From Pseudomonadota bacterium (GTDB taxonomy: Bacteria; Pseudomonadota; Alphaproteobacteria; Rhizobiales; Phreatobacteraceae), in assembly GCA_023416965.1 (NCBI GenBank), contig JAEZGJ010000080.1, positions 1-64,000 of the forward strand: 64,000 bases of DNA, written 5' to 3'. Made by a program: the position numbers and the translations under genes. Positions 53,542-61,839 of the stretch are shown piece by piece (position 1 is the stretch's first letter; every line of letters begins with the position of its first letter). Under the pieces are notes generated by a model. That model was not told where the DNA came from, made no database searches, and saw only the letters and a list, made by a program, of their open reading frames with translations.

Positions 53542-54672
53542 TCAGCCGCCGAATTCGGCCTTCACCCTGGCGGTGTGCTCCCCGAGCGCCGGCACCGGCC
53601 CGAATTGCGGGATGGCGCCGTCGTGGATCGCGCCGGGCGCCAGCATGCGCTTGCGGCCGGCGGGGGTCTCCACCTCCATGTAGCGGTTTTGCGGGTGGAC
53701 CTTGAGGTCGTCGAGCGAGGATACCCGGCCATAGGCGACCTTGGCCTTTTCCAGCATTTCCACCACCGCCTCGCGCGGGTGGCGGGCGAAGGAGGCGAGA
53801 ATGATGGCGTCGAGATCCGCCCGGTTGGCGACGCGCTTCACATTGGCGTCGAAGCGCGGATCGGTGGCGATGGCGGCGTCACCCAGCACGTTCTCGCAGA
53901 GCGAGGCCCATTCGCGCTCGTTCTGGATGGAGAAGAGGATCGCCTTGCCGTCGGCGCAAGGATAGGCGCCGTAGGGCGCGATGGTCGGGTGGTTGAGGCC
54001 CGAGCGCGGCGGATAGATGCCGCCATAGGCGTACTGGAGGTAGGGAACGTTCATCCAGTCGGCGAGCGCGTGGTAGAGCGACACGGCGATGTGCCGCCCT
54101 TCGCCGGTGATGGAGCGGCCGATGAGGGCCTGCAGGATCGCCTGGTAGGCGGTCATGCCCGCGGCGATGTCGCAGACGGACACGCCCACGCGCGCGCGCG
54201 AATCGCCCTCGCCGGTGATCTCCGAGAGGCCCGATTCCGCCTGGACCAGCAGGTCATAGGCCTTCAGGTGCTGCCATGGGCCCTCCTCGCCATAGCCGGA
54301 GATGGAGCAGGTGATGAGCCGCGGATGACGCCGGCGCAACGTCTCCATGTCGAAACCGATGCGCTTCATGGCGCCGGGGGCGAGGTTCTGGATGAAGACG
54401 TCGGCCTTGGCGACCATCGCCGCCAGAACCGCCTGGTCGCCGCCATCTTTCAGGTCGAGCACGACCGATTCCTTGCCGCGGTTGAGCCAGACGAAATAGG
54501 CGCTCTCGCCGTCAACCGCCCTGTCGTAGCGGCGGGCGAAGTCGCCCTCCTCGCGCTCGATCTTGATGACGCGCGCGCCCGCGTCGGCGAGGCGCGAGGC
54601 GGCATAGGGCGCCGCCACCGCCTGTTCGACGGAGACGACGAGGAGGCCGGCGAGATCGGTCTGGGAGGACAT
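53542..54672 (-). CDS. Class III CoA-transferase (CaiB/BaiF family)
   Basis: From ATG 54672 (an in-frame GTG lies four codons upstream) the 376-residue protein matches the family III CoA-transferases: VEQAVAAPYAASRLADAGARV, VIKIEREEGDFARRYD, LNRGKESVVLDLK, and the catalytic Asp in VGVSVCDIAAGMTAYQAIL. These enzymes move CoA between carboxylic acids through a mixed anhydride. It stands alone between two toxin-antitoxin modules. It may serve the nearby N-heterocycle operon or the aromatic-CoA pathway, but nothing in the sequence shows which acid it uses. Confidence 0.9.
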   Translation of the reverse strand: MSSQTDLAGLLVVSVEQAVAAPYAASRLADAGARVIKIEREEGDFARRYDRAVDGESAYFVWLNRGKESVVLDLKDGGDQAVLAAMVAKADVFIQNLAPGAMKRIGFDMETLRRRHPRLITCSISGYGEEGPWQHLKAYDLLVQAESGLSEITGEGDSRARVGVSVCDIAAGMTAYQAILQALIGRSITGEGRHIAVSLYHALADWMNVPYLQYAYGGIYPPRSGLNHPTIAPYGAYPCADGKAILFSIQNEREWASLCENVLGDAAIATDPRFDANVKRVANRADLDAIILASFARHPREAVVEMLEKAKVAYGRVSSLDDLKVHPQNRYMEVETPAGRKRMLAPGAIHDGAIPQFGPVPALGEHTARVKAEFGG

Positions 54673-54760
54673 GGAGGGGCTCACGCGAGAGACGGGAGCC
54701 TCTCCATAGAGACAGGCCGGCGCCGCGGTCCAGAGCCCCGGCCGCGAGGCAGGCTTGAGG

Positions 54761-55117
54761 TCAGGAGGCGAGCGCCCGGTCCACCGCCTCGCGTTCGGTC
54801 TCGATCACGGTGATGTAGGCGAGGAAGGCGCTGTCCGGCATGGTGCGCCCCTGCTCGATGTCGCGCAGGCGGGCAAGGTTGATCCGGTAGCGCTCGGCGA
54901 ATTGCGGCTGGCTGAGGTTCAGCGACTGCCGCAGCAGCCTGACGCGCCGGCCGGCGACGCCGCGGTCCAGTTCCTCCTCGGTGGAGGGTGGGTTGTCCGG
55001 ATCGTCGAGCGCGTTCTGCTCGATCTCCTCCGGCGTCATGGCATCGAGACGGGAGCGGGTCTCGGCCGACATCCTCGGCGGATTGCTGGGGTCGATGATC
55101 AGTCTAGCTTTGACCAT
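54761..55117 (-). CDS. XRE-type HTH antitoxin partner of BrnT
   Basis: The 118-residue protein has a charged N-terminal half (about 1-60, with MTPEEIEQNALDDPDNPP) and a C-terminal helix-turn-helix LNLSQPQFAERYRINLARL followed by IEQGRTMPDS. The N-terminal part recalls BrnA antitoxins, but BrnA ends in a ribbon-helix-helix, whereas here it is XRE-like. The gene overlaps the upstream BrnT-type toxin gene by 14 bases, with the toxin first. It should neutralise the toxin and repress the operon from the inverted repeat at 55391-55413. Confidence 0.85.
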   Translation of the reverse strand: MVKARLIIDPSNPPRMSAETRSRLDAMTPEEIEQNALDDPDNPPSTEEELDRGVAGRRVRLLRQSLNLSQPQFAERYRINLARLRDIEQGRTMPDSAFLAYITVIETEREAVDRALAS

Positions 55118-55385
55118 AGCGCTTCGCCTCCGTCCGGTTGGCGCGGCGCGCCGAAATGAGCCAGTGGATCGCCCCGCGTCGCGTGTAGACGACCGTCATT
55201 AGCCGCCCGTCGAGCATGCCCACGGTCTTCGGTCGATCCTCGCCATCGCTTGGCCGTGTGACGTCGAAGTCGATCCGCTCGGGATCGGCGAACACGTCAA
55301 CGGCTTCAGGAAAACTGAAGCCGTGCTTCTTCAGGTTCGAAGCCGCCTTGCCGTCATGCCAGTCGAAGTCGAGCGACGACGCCAT
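55104..55385 (-). CDS. BrnT-family toxin (type II toxin-antitoxin ribonuclease)
   Basis: The 93-residue protein matches BrnT/DUF497: FDWHDGKAASNLKKHGFSF, FPEAVDVFADPERI, and the C-terminal VVYTRRGAIHWLISARRANR...EAKRY segment with the conserved Arg residues. BrnT has a RelE-like fold and inhibits translation by cleaving RNA. It is the first gene of the operon, as in brnTA, and the cognate antitoxin gene overlaps it. The spacing to an upstream inverted repeat suggests autoregulation. Confidence 0.92.
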   Translation of the reverse strand: MASSLDFDWHDGKAASNLKKHGFSFPEAVDVFADPERIDFDVTRPSDGEDRPKTVGMLDGRLMTVVYTRRGAIHWLISARRANRTEAKRYGQS

Positions 55386-55390
55386 ACACT

Positions 55391-55413
55391 ATCATACGGA
55401 AATCCCGCATGAT
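55391..55413 (-). promoter_or_regulatory. Inverted-repeat operator of the BrnT/XRE toxin-antitoxin operon
   Basis: ATCATACGG at 55391-55399 and CCGCATGAT at 55405-55413 are inverted copies with one mismatch around a five-base spacer. The element ends six bases before the toxin start codon and covers the position where a ribosome site would be; no clear Shine-Dalgarno is visible there. It fits an autorepression site of the HTH antitoxin. Confidence 0.6.
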
Positions 55414-55445
55414 ATGCAATCATAACGGGTGTTACGTCCTGCGCC

Positions 55446-56027
55446 TCACCTCTGGCCGTCGCGCTTGGAAATCTGGTCCTGCGTCAGCCCGCCCATGCGC
55501 GGATGCGGCCGGCCGCCGGTGGTCATGGCCAGTGCAAACAGGATCTCGTCGGCGCGCGGGCTATCCTGCACCATCAGCGTCACGCCGTCGAAATGCGAGC
55601 GCACATAGGCGGCGTTGCGGTGATGGATCGGCACGTCGAGGATGGCCCCCATCGGCCCGACCTTGGTCATGGACGGCACGATGGCCAGCGCCTCACCGAG
55701 AAGTTCGCGCATGGCGTAGCCTCCCGGCACGTGCCAGAGCGCGCCGTGCTCGAGCTCTCCGGCCGAGCCGACCAGCGAGCCCTTGCCATAGGCCTCGATG
55801 GCGGCCGCGTCACCGCCGAGAGCCTTCAGCAGCTTGGTCGAACATTCGAGGCCGAGGGGTTTGAGGGCCTCCATCATCGGCTGGATGTCCTCGACATAGC
55901 GGCCGGCATAGGGGTTCTTCAGCACGGCGGCGATCCATCCCTTGAGGATCGGCCTGTCGAGCTTCGGCCCGCCGTCGTGGCGAACCTCCTCGACGCCGAC
56001 GACGATCTTCCTGACGTCGATGGTCAT
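55446..56027 (-). CDS. 'Amino acid synthesis' family protein (AA_synth)
   Basis: The 193-residue protein matches the AA_synth family (PF06684 type): MTIDVRKIVVGVEEVRHDGG, LKNPYAGRYVEDIQPMMEAL, GKGSLVGSAGELEHGALWH, and MTTGGRPHPRMGGL at the end. The family name comes from an old complementation result; the biochemical role is unknown. It is the last gene of the 55.4-64 kb operon and overlaps the UPF0280 gene by four bases, so its function probably belongs to the same pathway. Confidence 0.85.
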   Translation of the reverse strand: MTIDVRKIVVGVEEVRHDGGPKLDRPILKGWIAAVLKNPYAGRYVEDIQPMMEALKPLGLECSTKLLKALGGDAAAIEAYGKGSLVGSAGELEHGALWHVPGGYAMRELLGEALAIVPSMTKVGPMGAILDVPIHHRNAAYVRSHFDGVTLMVQDSPRADEILFALAMTTGGRPHPRMGGLTQDQISKRDGQR

Positions 56028-56890
56028 GGTTTCATCTCCCTGAGGCTGCGTGTCTGTCCGAGAATGCGCGCCTCGCCCTGAAGCATCAGCGCCGCATCGA
56101 AAATGAGGCCACGGCGGCGGAACTGCTCGGCGCGCGCCTGGCCCGCCTCCAGTGCCGCAAGGATCCTGGGCCGCGCCAGCGAGCGGACCGCGGTCGTCAC
56201 CAGATGGGCGCCCAGATCGCTGTCCGGGTCGAGGTCGCGGGCGGGGCTGCGGCTGATCGCCGGGTCGTCCACGTCGACCGCATTGCCGATCAGCGTCGCC
56301 GCCACATCGGCGCTGGCCGCGTCGCGCGCCAGCACCGTCACCGAATCGGCGATGCCCAGGGAGAAGGACCGCCCCTGCGCGCCGGAGGTGGCGATGCCGC
56401 CGATCCCGTCCCGGTCCGTCAGCGTGATGCGTCCATTGATCGCGGGAATGGTTCCGCCGGAAAAATCCGCCGCCACCGCCACCTCCATCGTCTCGCCCTC
56501 GGTCAGGTGGATGGCGATGTCGCCCCCGTCGTTGACGAAGGCGCGGTCAAGCGGCGCCGCGGTCACCATGGTCTCCATCAGCTCGTCCGCCACGGCTCCG
56601 GCCACCGCCGCCATCGGCGTGACGAAGAGCCCCGCATGGGGCCGGCAGGCCGCGACCATGCGCCGGGCTACCGGCGTCTCCACCTCCGGCCGCTCGGCGA
56701 TCGGTCGGCGCAGCGCGGCGAGTTCCCCGGCGAGTTCCGGCAGGATCGTGCCGAACCGGGCGATCGCCGCCTCACAGGCGTCGCGCACCGCGCTCGCCGC
56801 ACCCCAGGCCCTGAGCACCACGTCGATCGGGCCGTGCTGCAGATGCAGCCGGTCGCCGTCGAGGCGCTGGACGGAGGGCGCGTCCCACAT
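56024..56890 (-). CDS. UPF0280-family (ApbE-like) protein
   Basis: From ATG 56890 the product is 288 residues and matches UPF0280: AACRPHAGLFVTPMAAVAGA, ADELMETMV, RAFVNDGGDIAIHLTEGE, and SFSLGIADSVTVLARDAASA followed by DVAATLIGNAV. The fold is related to ApbE, the flavin transferase, but the family has no assigned reaction. It begins two bases after the MarR stop and overlaps the AA_synth gene. Its neighbours are a molybdenum hydroxylase, a ring reductase and a hydantoinase. Flavinylation of one of these partners is a speculative possibility. Confidence 0.85.
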   Translation of the reverse strand: MWDAPSVQRLDGDRLHLQHGPIDVVLRAWGAASAVRDACEAAIARFGTILPELAGELAALRRPIAERPEVETPVARRMVAACRPHAGLFVTPMAAVAGAVADELMETMVTAAPLDRAFVNDGGDIAIHLTEGETMEVAVAADFSGGTIPAINGRITLTDRDGIGGIATSGAQGRSFSLGIADSVTVLARDAASADVAATLIGNAVDVDDPAISRSPARDLDPDSDLGAHLVTTAVRSLARPRILAALEAGQARAEQFRRRGLIFDAALMLQGEARILGQTRSLREMKP

Positions 56891-56892
56891 GC

Positions 56893-57348
56893 TCAGCCGA
56901 TCCGGCCGAGCAGGGCGAGCAGCGTCTCGGCTTCCTCCGCCGACAGCGGCTCGAGGGTGCGTGCCGAGACCTCCGGGCCGCGCGCCTTCATCGCCTCCAC
57001 CGTCTCGCGGCCGGTGGCGGTGAGTTCGAGCAGCACGAGGCGCGCGTCGTTGGGATCGACCGAGGGCGAGACGAGGCCGCGCTTGGCGAGCCGGCCGGCG
57101 ACGCCGAACATGGTCGCGGGATCGATGCCGACCATGCGCCCCAGCTGGTTCTGCGAGGTGGGCCCGAGGTCGTGCAGCTTGGCGAGCGCGGCATATTGCA
57201 CCGGCGTCACGTCCAGGCCGTCCATCACCTGCTCGAAAATGGCGCTGGCGCGCTGGTGGGCGCGCCGGATCAGGAAGCCGATCTGTTCCTCGAGGACATA
57301 GGGCGTCGCCGCCGCCTCGCCGGCGCGCCGTGATCGCTTCGCGGTCAT
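56893..57348 (-). CDS. MarR-family regulator of the N-heterocycle operon
   Basis: The 151-residue winged-helix protein starts at ATG 57348. The HTH is TSQNQLGRMVGIDPATMFGV, the wing is VDPNDARLVLLELT, and helix 1 begins YVLEEQIGFLIRRAHQRAS. Several MarR proteins control nicotinate- or aromatic-acid degradation (for example NicR-type). It overlaps the upstream reductase gene by four bases, so it is co-expressed with the pathway it probably represses. I see no AT-rich operator like those of the anthranilate locus nearby; the operon promoter lies beyond the window. Confidence 0.9.
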   Translation of the reverse strand: MTAKRSRRAGEAAATPYVLEEQIGFLIRRAHQRASAIFEQVMDGLDVTPVQYAALAKLHDLGPTSQNQLGRMVGIDPATMFGVAGRLAKRGLVSPSVDPNDARLVLLELTATGRETVEAMKARGPEVSARTLEPLSAEEAETLLALLGRIG

Positions 57349-58853
57349 GGACGCTTCTCCGGGAAGGGCCAGGGATTGCCGTCGATCCAGCCGTCGATCC
57401 GCGCCTGCGGGGCGACGTCGCGCAGGATGTCGTCGATGGAGACGACGTCCTCCATGTGGCCGCCGAGCCGCTCGTAGAGCGCCCGCGGCAGCGTGAACTC
57501 GATGGGGGCGACGATGGCGGGCGTCGGTACGTAGCCGAAGGCGTTCTTCGGCAGCTTCGTGACATCGGCCATGACGGTGATGCCGCCGCCGGGCCAGAGA
57601 TAGACCGGCGCGCCGCCCATGGTGACCCTCGTCTCGCCGGAGGCGACGGAGCGGGTGAGCAGCACCGGGTTCTCGGTGACGCCCGCCCTGAGGCTCCCGC
57701 CCGCGCCCGCCATGAACAGCACGGTGCAGAGCGAAGGCTCGCAGTTCTCGCCGATGCGGTCGACCACCTTCATCACCGCCTCGGGGATCGGGGCGGGCAC
57801 CGGCGCCAGGTTCTCGTCCAGCACGCAATAGAGGAAGTGCTCGCCGGTGGTGGAGGTCATGAGGAGGCGCAGGCCCGGCCAGGCGATCTCCGGATCGATC
57901 TTCTGGATGATCGACAGCGGGTCCTCGATGTCGGTGCCGCCCCAGCCGATGCCGGGATTGGCCACCTGGAAATAACGGCCCGGCGTCGACTTGCGGCCGC
58001 GCACGCGAATGCCCGCCTGCCGCATGTCCAGCACCTTGCCGGCCTGGTGTTCCGTCAGCACGCCGGTGATGTGGTCATCGACGACGATGACCTCGTCGAC
58101 ATGGCCGAGCCATTGCTTGGCGAAGATGCCGACCGTGGCCGAGCCGCATCCCACCCGCATGCGCTGCTCGGGCTTGCCGTCGACGATGGGCGCCTGGTTG
58201 GCCGCGACCACCACCTCGTGACCCCCGTCGATGGTCATCGTCACCGGCTCGCCGGCGCAGAGCCTGAGCATGGTGTCGCAGGTGACGTTGCCCTCCTTCT
58301 TCGAGCCGCCGGTGAGGTGGCGGACGCCGCCGATGGAGAGCATCTGGGAGCCGTATTCGGCGGTCGTGACATGGCCGACCTGCTCGCCGCCGACGCGGAT
58401 GGGCGCGGCTTCCGGGCCGAGATGGCGGTCGGTGTCGATCTTCACCTTGACGCCGCAATAGCTGAAGATGCCCTCGGTCACGACGGTGACCGTATCGACC
58501 CCCTCGTGCACTGCCGAGACGATGAAGGGCGCCGGCTTGTAGTCGGGATAGGTGGTACCGGCGCCGATGGCGGTGACGAAGGTGCGCTGCGGGTCCAGCA
58601 CCTGGCCGTCCCAGTCGTTCTTGCCGAATTCCACCAGCCGGCCGCCGTCCTCGACCGCCTTGGCCAGCAGCACCACGGGATCGGTGCGCACCAGCTGGCC
58701 GTTTTCGTTGGCGTAGCGCGAGCAGGCGCCCGCGCGCCCCGGGCGGATGCGGCAGAGCACCGGGCAGGCGTCGCAGCGCAGGATGCCGTCCCCTTCCGCC
58801 GCGCCGAACTTTTTCGAACGCGCCGCGACGGAGAGATGGTCAGTGGCGGTCAT
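57345..58853 (-). CDS. 6-hydroxynicotinate reductase-like iron-sulfur protein
   Basis: From ATG 58853 (AGGAGG seven bases upstream) the product is 502 residues. An N-terminal Cys motif CX2CX3CX9C (C27, C30, C34, C44 in LRCDACPVLC...GACSRY) would bind a 4Fe-4S cluster. The rest has the blocks FIVSAVHEGVDTVTVVTEG, YCGVKVKIDTDRHLG and IDGGHEVVVAANQAPIVDG found in proteins annotated as 6-hydroxynicotinate reductase. The characterised enzyme, from Eubacterium barkeri, reduces 6-hydroxynicotinate to 1,4,5,6-tetrahydro-6-oxonicotinate with ferredoxin. An aerobic alphaproteobacterial copy may reduce a different oxo-heterocycle. It sits between a molybdenum hydroxylase and MarR. Confidence 0.8.
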   Translation of the reverse strand: MTATDHLSVAARSKKFGAAEGDGILRCDACPVLCRIRPGRAGACSRYANENGQLVRTDPVVLLAKAVEDGGRLVEFGKNDWDGQVLDPQRTFVTAIGAGTTYPDYKPAPFIVSAVHEGVDTVTVVTEGIFSYCGVKVKIDTDRHLGPEAAPIRVGGEQVGHVTTAEYGSQMLSIGGVRHLTGGSKKEGNVTCDTMLRLCAGEPVTMTIDGGHEVVVAANQAPIVDGKPEQRMRVGCGSATVGIFAKQWLGHVDEVIVVDDHITGVLTEHQAGKVLDMRQAGIRVRGRKSTPGRYFQVANPGIGWGGTDIEDPLSIIQKIDPEIAWPGLRLLMTSTTGEHFLYCVLDENLAPVPAPIPEAVMKVVDRIGENCEPSLCTVLFMAGAGGSLRAGVTENPVLLTRSVASGETRVTMGGAPVYLWPGGGITVMADVTKLPKNAFGYVPTPAIVAPIEFTLPRALYERLGGHMEDVVSIDDILRDVAPQARIDGWIDGNPWPFPEKRP

Positions 58854-58906
58854 GGCGACCTCCTGGGATGGGGTGGCTTGCACTGGGGCTGAGGGCGCCT
58901 CGGAAA

Positions 58907-59056
58907 GGCCCCACCCTCACCCTCCCCCTCTTGTGAGGGGAGGGGGGCTACCGCGCCGCGGCCGATGAGAAACGGTTCTGCCCGGCCCAGCCGATCAAAG
59001 GCCGGCGGGACGCCGTGGTCTCCCTCCCCGCGCAGCGGGGAGCGTACGGGTGGGGC
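58907..59056. repeat. GC-rich intergenic palindromic element, copy 3
   Basis: The left arm at 58907-58930 is nearly identical to the arms at 12.46 and 40.23 kb (GGCCCCACCCTCACCC...). The right arm at 59037-59056 (GGGGAGCGTACGGGTGGGGC) is a degenerate complement. The middle contains CGGCC/GGCCG pairings. It separates the molybdenum-hydroxylase gene from the reductase gene in the same operon, so it may mark an mRNA processing point. Confidence 0.7.
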
Positions 59057-59085
59057 ATGGATTGGAAGCGCCGGCAAAGACATCC

Positions 59086-61839
59086 TCATTCCGCCGCCTC
59101 CCGCCCCTGCATCGCCGCCCAGAGCTTGTGCGGCAGCACGGGCACCTCGGTCATGCGCACGCCGACCGCATGGCGGATGGCGCCGAGGATGGCCGGGGCG
59201 GTGGCCACCAGCGCCGGCTCGCCGACGCCCTTGGCCCCGTAGGGCCCTTCCGGTTCGGTATCCTCGACGAGGTGGATGGTGATCTCCGGCATGTCCCCGG
59301 CGGTGGGGATGAGGTAGTCGTGCAGGTTCTCGGTGCGGCCGGGGAGATACTCCTCCATCAGCGCCAGCCCCAGCCCCTGCGCGATGCCGCCGTGGATCTG
59401 GCCTTCGGTCAGGGTCGGGTTGATGGCGCGGCCGACGTCATGGGCGGCGACGATGCGGGTGACCTTCACCGTGCCGAGCAGCCGGTCGACCTCAACCTCC
59501 GCCACCTGCGCGGCGAAGCCGTAGGTGGCATAGGGGATGCCCTGGCCCTTGGCGTCCAGCGCCGTGGTCGGCGGGTCATATTCGCCGTCGCCCATCAGCA
59601 CGATGCCGGTCTCGTCGGCGGCGAGCGTGGCAAGGTCGATCACGCGGCTCGCCTCGCCGTCGTCCACCATCAGGCGTGCGCCGTCCAGGGCGAGCCGCGC
59701 ATTGGGACCGGCATTGGCCAGCGCCAGGATCCTGGCGCGGAGATCGGCGCCCGCGAGTTTGGCGGCATTCCCCGAAACAAACGTCTGGCGCGAGGCCGAG
59801 GTCTTGCCGGCGTCGAAGGTCCTGTCGGTATCGCCGATGACGAAGCCGAAGGCCTGCGGCGGTAGGCCCAGCGCATCGGCTGCGATCTGGAGCAGGACCG
59901 TCGAAGAGCCCTGGCCGATATCGACCGCACCGTTGAGGAAGGTCAGCCGGCCGTCGCGGCCGAGCGTGATCCGCATTTTCGACGGGTTGGACATGGAGGT
60001 GTTGCCGCAGCCGTACCACATGCAGGCGACACCAACGCCGCGGGCCATGCGGCCGCGTCTGGCATTGTGCGCGGCGGCTTCCGCCATCAGCCGGTCGTAG
60101 TCCGCCTTCACGGCGTCGAGGCAGTCCGGCAGGCCGGCTGAGGCGTGGAGCACCTGGCCGGTCGGCGTCCGGTCGCCATTGCCGATGGCGTTGATGCGGC
60201 GGATCTCCCAGCGGTCGAGCTTAAGGCTCTCCGCGAGGTCGTCGATCAGCGTCTCGCCGGCAATCGCCGCCTGCGGCACGCCGAAGCCGCGGAAGGCACC
60301 GGCCGGCACCTCGTTGGTATGGACGGCGCGGGTGGCGTTCCTCACATGCGGCACCTTGTAGGGGCCGGTGGCGTGGACCGGCACGCGGTTGGCCACCGTC
60401 GGCCCCCAGGAGGCATAGGCGCCCGTGTTGAAGTCGCCCGTCATTTCGTAGGCCGTGAAGCGGCCGTCCCGGTCCGTCGACATGCGGGCATAGATCTTGG
60501 AAGGATGACGCTTTGTGGTCGAGGCCATGCTCTCCGTGCGCGAATAGACGATGCGCACGGGCTTCCTCGTCAGCCAGGCCGCCACCGCGATCAGAGGCTG
60601 GATGGAGACGTCGAGCTTGCCGCCGAAGCCGCCGCCACAGGCGGTGGGGATGATGCGCACCTGCGCCATCGGCACGCCGACGACGCGGGCGACCTCCTCC
60701 TGGTCCATCACCGCCGCCTGGGTGCAGGCCGTCACCTCGATACGGTCGCCCACCCTGACGGCGTAACCCGCCTCCGGCTCGATATAGGCGTGCTCGACGA
60801 AGCCGGTGCGGAACCGGCCCTCGGCGGTGGCGGCACCGAGCCTGTGGCCCTCGGCAACGTCGCCGGTCTCGAGATGGCCGCGGGTCAGCACATTGTCCGG
60901 GATATTGGCGTGGAGCGGCGTCGCCCCCTCTGTCAGCGCGGCCTCGACGCCGATCAGTGCCGGCTCCACCTCCCAGGTGATCGGCAGGGCGGCATCGGCG
61001 ATGCCCTCCACCGCCTCGCGCGTGCCGACGAGGGCGAGGATCGCCTCGCCGCGGTAGCGCACGAAGCCGGGCGCCAGCACCGGCTGGTCCTTGATGGTCG
61101 GGAAGATGCCGAAGGAATTGGCGCCGGGAATGTCCGCGGCCGTGAGGATCGCTTCCAGCCCCGGATGCGCGTCCTTCACCGCGGCGAGGTCGCCGAGGGT
61201 GAAGCGGGCGCGAGCATGGGGCGAGCGCACAGCGCGCATCCACAGCGCGCCCTCGGGAGCATGGTCGGCGCCGAAGCGGTCGGTGCCCTGCACCTTGGGC
61301 AGCCCGTCGGCCCGGGCAATGCGGGCGCCGACCGCCGCGCCCGCCTCCGCCACCGGCGCATAGGCATTGGCGCCGCGCGCCACGGCGTCGATGGCCTCGA
61401 TGATCTTGGCATAGCCGGTGCAGCGGCAGAGGACGCCGCCGATGCCGTCCTCGATCTCGCCGCGGGTGGGGGAGGGGTTGCGCGCCAGGAGGTCCGTCGC
61501 GGCCATGATCATGCCGGGCGTGCAGATGCCGCACTGGGCCGCGCCCTGGGCGAGGAAGGCGGCGCGCAGCCGGTCGATCAGCGGGTCGGAGGCCTCGATC
61601 GTGGTGATGGCGCGGCCCTCGGCCTGTGCTGTCGATACGAGGCAGGAGCAGACCTGCTCGCCGTCGAGCAGCACCGTGCAGGCGCCGCAATCGCCGGCAT
61701 CGCAGCCGATCTTGGTGCCGGTGAGCCCCAGGCCCTCGCGCAGCGTATCGGCGAGGCTGGCGAAGGGGGCCGCCTGCACCTGGTGCGGATGGCCGTTGAC
61801 GGTGAGCCTCACGGTCATTTCGGCGGGACGGTCGAGCAT
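59086..61839 (-). CDS. Molybdenum hydroxylase, fused 2Fe-2S and molybdopterin subunits
   Basis: The 917-residue chain begins with the two 2Fe-2S domains of the xanthine dehydrogenase family: C46, C51, C54 and C66 (IGCDAGDCGAC...CSC), then C103, C106, C138 and C140 (CGIC...CRC). It continues as the large Mo subunit from about residue 165 with ACGGGFGGKLDVSIQ, GAFRGFGVPQAAIAGE and the catalytic Glu E874 in GVGEPALVA. The enzyme hydroxylates an N-heterocycle with water-derived oxygen. Small and large subunits are usually separate in this group, so the fusion is notable. The start overlaps the FAD-subunit stop (TGATG). Confidence 0.93.
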   Translation of the reverse strand: MLDRPAEMTVRLTVNGHPHQVQAAPFASLADTLREGLGLTGTKIGCDAGDCGACTVLLDGEQVCSCLVSTAQAEGRAITTIEASDPLIDRLRAAFLAQGAAQCGICTPGMIMAATDLLARNPSPTRGEIEDGIGGVLCRCTGYAKIIEAIDAVARGANAYAPVAEAGAAVGARIARADGLPKVQGTDRFGADHAPEGALWMRAVRSPHARARFTLGDLAAVKDAHPGLEAILTAADIPGANSFGIFPTIKDQPVLAPGFVRYRGEAILALVGTREAVEGIADAALPITWEVEPALIGVEAALTEGATPLHANIPDNVLTRGHLETGDVAEGHRLGAATAEGRFRTGFVEHAYIEPEAGYAVRVGDRIEVTACTQAAVMDQEEVARVVGVPMAQVRIIPTACGGGFGGKLDVSIQPLIAVAAWLTRKPVRIVYSRTESMASTTKRHPSKIYARMSTDRDGRFTAYEMTGDFNTGAYASWGPTVANRVPVHATGPYKVPHVRNATRAVHTNEVPAGAFRGFGVPQAAIAGETLIDDLAESLKLDRWEIRRINAIGNGDRTPTGQVLHASAGLPDCLDAVKADYDRLMAEAAAHNARRGRMARGVGVACMWYGCGNTSMSNPSKMRITLGRDGRLTFLNGAVDIGQGSSTVLLQIAADALGLPPQAFGFVIGDTDRTFDAGKTSASRQTFVSGNAAKLAGADLRARILALANAGPNARLALDGARLMVDDGEASRVIDLATLAADETGIVLMGDGEYDPPTTALDAKGQGIPYATYGFAAQVAEVEVDRLLGTVKVTRIVAAHDVGRAINPTLTEGQIHGGIAQGLGLALMEEYLPGRTENLHDYLIPTAGDMPEITIHLVEDTEPEGPYGAKGVGEPALVATAPAILGAIRHAVGVRMTEVPVLPHKLWAAMQGREAAE

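Noticed and set aside
52844..55413. A possible integrated island bounded by the toxin-antitoxin modules.
   Set aside because: No integrase, transposase, tRNA or direct-repeat boundary is visible and GC content matches the surroundings; noted only as a question of synteny.
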